DNA of 9,222 nucleotides from NCBI GenBank assembly GCA_034439915.1, contig JAWXBI010000257.1, positions 1 to 9,222 on the forward strand. Direction: 5' to 3'. This document shows positions 6,587 through 9,222 of the stretch, piece after piece. This DNA comes from JADJLQ01 sp034439915. GTDB taxonomy: Bacteria; Bacteroidota; Bacteroidia; Chitinophagales; Saprospiraceae. Under the pieces are notes generated by a model. It was not told the DNA's origin. It saw nothing but the letters and a program-made list of their open reading frames with translations, and searched no databases. A program made the position numbers and the translations under genes. The first letter of the stretch is position 1. Each line of letters opens with the position of its first letter.

Positions 6587-8397
6587 CTAGAACCGAATAA
6601 TCCAACTTTTGCCTATGAACTAGAGCAAGCTGTCAATGATGCCTTTCTGGTACCACCCAAGGCTATTTCAGTGCCTATAAAATTCCAGCGCAAAGGAATC
6701 AAATATGCCGACCTGAGTGAACAAGAAAAACTCAAGTACGAAGAACAATTTACTGACCCAGTCACAGGTGCCTTCCCGGACGAGATCGATGCCGGCGCCT
6801 TAAATAGATGGTTGTTCAATATCGACACAGTGGACAAAGTGATTGGGCATCTAATGAATAACGGGATCAAAGTAGAAGGAGGAGATAAACTTGCCAAGAC
6901 TATCCTGTTTGCACGCTCCCATCAACATGCCAAATTCATTGAAGAGCGGTTTAATAAACAATACCCGGAATATAAAGGAGATTTCATGCGGGTAATAGAT
7001 TACCAGGAAGAATACAAATACGATATCCTGAATAAGTTTAAATTAAAAAATGCGATGCCTCAGATTGCGGTATCGGTGGATATGCTGGATACGGGGATTG
7101 ATGTGCCCGAAGTATGCAATCTTTTGTTTTTTAAACCGGTGCGAAGCAGCACCAAATTCTGGCAAATGATCGGAAGAGAGACTCGATTATGCAAAGAATT
7201 ATTTGGTCTGGATCAAGACAAAAGGAATTTGTCATTTTTGATTTTTGCGAAAACTTTGAGTTTTTCAGCGCCAACTCTAAAGGATTTGATGTCAGTTCAT
7301 CCAAGTCTCTGAGTCAGCGATTGTTTGAATTGCGACTTAGATTAGCCTTTGTTTTATTGCAACAAACTGAGACGGAATTAAAAGAGTACGGACAATCTAT
7401 TATTGATCAACTCATCCAGCAAACCCAGGCATTAAACGTGGATAGTTTCATAGTTCGTCAAGATTGGGCTGTGGCCGAAAAATACCGGGATCCCAATAGT
7501 TGGAATGCGCTCACTGATCTGGACATCAAGGAGCTTTTTGATCATATAGCTCCACTAATGACCGAATCCGATCAGGATGAAATGGCAAAACGATTTGATG
7601 CTTTGATGTTGGATCTTGAATTGAGTGTTTTAAATAACGAGCGAAAACAAGTCACCCTCATTCAAAAAGTAATCGATACGGCAGGAAAATTGAGTAAAAA
7701 AGCATCTATCCCATCTGTAGCACAAAAAATGGATCTGATTCATGCGATACAAAGTTCAACGTACTGGGAAGGAGCTACTGTGTTGGCTATTGAGCGTATA
7801 CGCATTGATCTTAGAGAGCTGATTAAATTCCTGGATTTTGAACAAACCAAGACTGTTTATACTGATTTTGAGGACGAGATAAGTACCGGAATGAAAGAGC
7901 ATCCTTTGGTATTAAAGTACAATAATTTAAATACTTACCGGAAAAAGGTAGAGCGATTTCTAAAGGAGCATAGCCATCACCTGACTATCCACAAAATCCG
8001 CAACAATCTGCCAATAACTATGGGTGAGATTAATGCCCTGGAGCAAATATTATTTGAACAAGGCAGCCTGGGTTCAAAGGAAGAATTCATCAAAGTCTAT
8101 GGGATACAGCCACTCGGTAAATTTATACGGAGTATTTTAGGCCTTGAGGTCAATGCAGCCAAACAAGCCTTTGCCGAAATCCTCAATAACCAGACTTTGA
8201 ACTCTCAGCAAATCCGTTTTATGGATACTATAATCGATTTCCTTACGGTAAAAGGGAGGATCGAGCCAAAGATGTTGTTTGATTCTCCGTTTACGGATAT
8301 TAACACGAGTGGGATTGCGGGGGTGTTTGATGAGGAGATGTCAGTGAGGATTATTGGGTTATTGGAGGGTATAAATAGGAATGTGGAAGTGGGGTGA
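6587..8397 (+). pseudogene. hsdR: HsdR-like type I restriction subunit, 5'-truncated and frameshifted
   Basis: Remnant of the motor/nuclease (R) subunit of a type I restriction system, EcoEI-like. About 603 codons remain, against roughly 900 or more in intact relatives. The nuclease domain, Walker A and DEAD-box motifs are missing. Present are LEPNNPTFAYELEQAV at the truncated start, KTILFARSHQHAKFIEERF (motif IV region), SVDMLDTGIDVPEV (motif V) and KFWQMIGRETRL (motif VI). A frameshift lies in the A-run at 7220-7223. The first frame ends at 7312. Adding one A would give the expected DKKEFVIFDFCENFEFF and join it to the second frame, open to the stop at 8397. The C-terminal 350 residues match the EcoEI-type R-subunit C-terminal domain. 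The remnant's length is one base short of a whole number of codons, as a single deletion predicts. No hsdM or hsdS is present in the window. Confidence 0.85.
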
Positions 8398-8436
8398 TCT
8401 TTAATAATTGTGTTTAGAATTAATAAAACAGTTTGA

Positions 8437-9060
8437 ATGTCAGTTCGTAAAGGAAAATTAAGAATCGAAAATTCCCTAAATTGCTCAGGGATAATCTTAA
8501 ATGAACACCATATTCCGATATTAAAGGAAAAAAATTATATCATAAAAAATTATGATTTAGATGGCGATGCACCAAAACAATTTATTAAAGTCTATCAATA
8601 TTCACGAGATAGTAACATTCGAAGAGTTCATTCAAATTCATGGGCACCCTATATTGCTAAAACTGCCGAAAAGTGGTATCCTATTGAATCTGTAATTGAA
8701 TACATGATTAACCGGATCGGGCAGGGTTTGCGTATAAAAATGAATGAAATAAAATTGGTTAAAGCAAACGGGCAGATCCGATTCTTAAGTAAATACTTTC
8801 TTAATAAAAGTGAAAAGCTGATACATGCAGCTGAAATATGTGGTGAACACCTGGGGGATATGGACATGGCTAAACAAATTGCTGATGACAAATTGAACTC
8901 AAGAGATTTGTTTACTTTCGAATATATTGTTAAGTCCATTCAATCGGTTTTCCCAGGAAACAGTGAAAATTTACTTTGTGAGTTGATAAAGATGATAACA
9001 TTTGATGCCATAGCTGGCAATAACGATCGTCACTTCGTAAGCACCCGACTAACCACCTAT
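8437..9060 (+). pseudogene. HipA-like Ser/Thr kinase, 3'-truncated by IS66
   Basis: N-terminal 200 residues of a HipA-type kinase fold protein, followed by eight residues (VSTRLTTY) encoded by the inserted element. The stop codon is at 9061-9063. Visible features are a candidate ATP-binding lysine in YIAK (Lys75), a following glutamate-bearing helix (YPIESVIEYM), and near the end the catalytic-loop motif FDAIAGNNDRHF with Asp197. The metal-binding Asp loop and the C-terminal lobe that should follow are lost, so the product should be inactive. HipA family kinases act as toxins or regulators by phosphorylating proteins such as a tRNA synthetase; the target here is unknown. The N-terminal part does not resemble the classical HipA N-domain, and no HipB-like antitoxin gene is seen. 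It starts 39 bp after the hsdR stop on the same strand, so it was probably co-transcribed with it. Confidence 0.75.
9029..9036. repeat. Probable IS66 target-site duplication, one copy
   Basis: IS66-family elements make 8-bp target duplications. The eight bases flanking the element end are GTCACTTC, which code for the last residues of the kinase motif NNDRHF. The partner copy would lie beyond the window, so this is predicted from the family rule and not seen as a repeat. Confidence 0.35.
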
Positions 9061-9222
9061 TGAGCTCAGGTAGATCTAAGGATGGGATTCTAAATTTTTG
9101 AGTGGCAACAATTCCTCCAATCTGTTGACAGGATGATAAGGGATTGCGATGAGTGTCTTTTTCAACCAGGTAACAGGATTAATACCATTTAATTTGCAAG
9201 TACCGAGTAGAGAATAGACTGC
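9037..9222 (-). mobile_element. IS66-family insertion sequence, one end
   Basis: The element begins with GTAAGCACCCGAC at 9037, matching the GTAAGC terminal signature of IS66-family inverted repeats. It continues past the window edge. It is oriented so that its transposase gene (tnpC type) reads toward this end, with the stop codon 39 bp inside the terminus. The insertion splits the HipA-like gene immediately after the NNDRHF codons. The other terminus, the tnpA/tnpB accessory genes and the partner target duplication are outside the window. Confidence 0.8.
9076..9222 (-). CDS. IS66-family transposase, C-terminal part (partial)
   Basis: The minus strand from the window edge reads 48 codons to a TAG at 9076-9078. 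It begins AVYSLLGTCKLNGINPVTWL and continues with IAIPYHPVNRLEELLPL. This matches the C-terminal IS66 element: the YSL...T.KLNG..P..WL...L pattern followed by HP.NR.EELLP. The DDE catalytic core lies outside the window, so activity cannot be judged. The gene reads toward the IS end that truncates the kinase gene. Confidence 0.85.
   Translation of the reverse strand, partial: AVYSLLGTCKLNGINPVTWLKKTLIAIPYHPVNRLEELLPLKNLESHP

Noticed and set aside
7217..7230. Programmed ribosomal frameshifting in hsdR
   Set aside because: The gene already lacks its N-terminal half and carries an inverted fragment, and no slippery heptamer with a downstream structure is evident, so decay or sequence error is simpler.
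7189..8397. A separate gene starting at the ATG at 7189
   Set aside because: The first residues of that frame (MQRIIWSGSRQ) are an out-of-frame reading of motif VI; the frame is the continuation of the hsdR remnant after the frameshift.

Overview
The window looks like chromosomal DNA of a Bacteroidota bacterium, probably of Saprospiria type. The support is a C-terminal type IX secretion (T9SS) sorting domain, weak or absent Shine-Dalgarno sequences, a perfect TAnnTTTG -7 box upstream of two genes, and low-to-moderate GC. The genus call is inference. No rRNA, tRNA or CRISPR array was seen.

Layout. Positions 1-100 carry a run of small palindromes with a 26-base direct repeat at a 73-bp period. 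A hairpin with a U-tract at 156-190 can end leftward transcription of the next gene. Positions 428-2689 (-) encode an exported tandem alpha/beta-hydrolase of the acetylxylan-esterase/dienelactone-hydrolase type, with an intact first domain and a second domain that has lost its nucleophile. The divergent intergenic region 2690-3175 holds a dispersed repeat of the CACGGAGACACGGAG kind. Positions 3176-4873 (+) encode a SWIM zinc-finger protein with a long helical C-terminal part. Convergent to it, 5056-6345 (-) encodes a T9SS cargo protein of unknown function.

The right third is a damaged defence-type locus. An HsdR-like type I restriction/helicase gene lacks its whole N-terminal half. About 54 bp coding for its motif III region (TATPKSETDKDTYGLFDL) lies inverted at the truncation point (6533-6586, minus strand). 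The rest of the gene reads forward from 6587 and has a single-base frameshift near 7220-7223. After 39 bp follows a HipA-like kinase gene. It is cut immediately after its catalytic-loop motif NNDRHF by an IS66-family element whose terminal GTAAGC starts at 9037 and whose transposase C-terminus is read on the minus strand to the window edge.

How the genes relate. The left-hand genes (esterase, SWIM protein, T9SS protein) are separately transcribed and show no clear shared pathway. The hsdR remnant and hipA-like gene are same-strand and close, so they were probably co-transcribed; both now look inactive. No clear new functional system is visible. The most notable signals are the microinversion scar in hsdR, the exact IS66/hipA junction and the palindrome array at the left edge.
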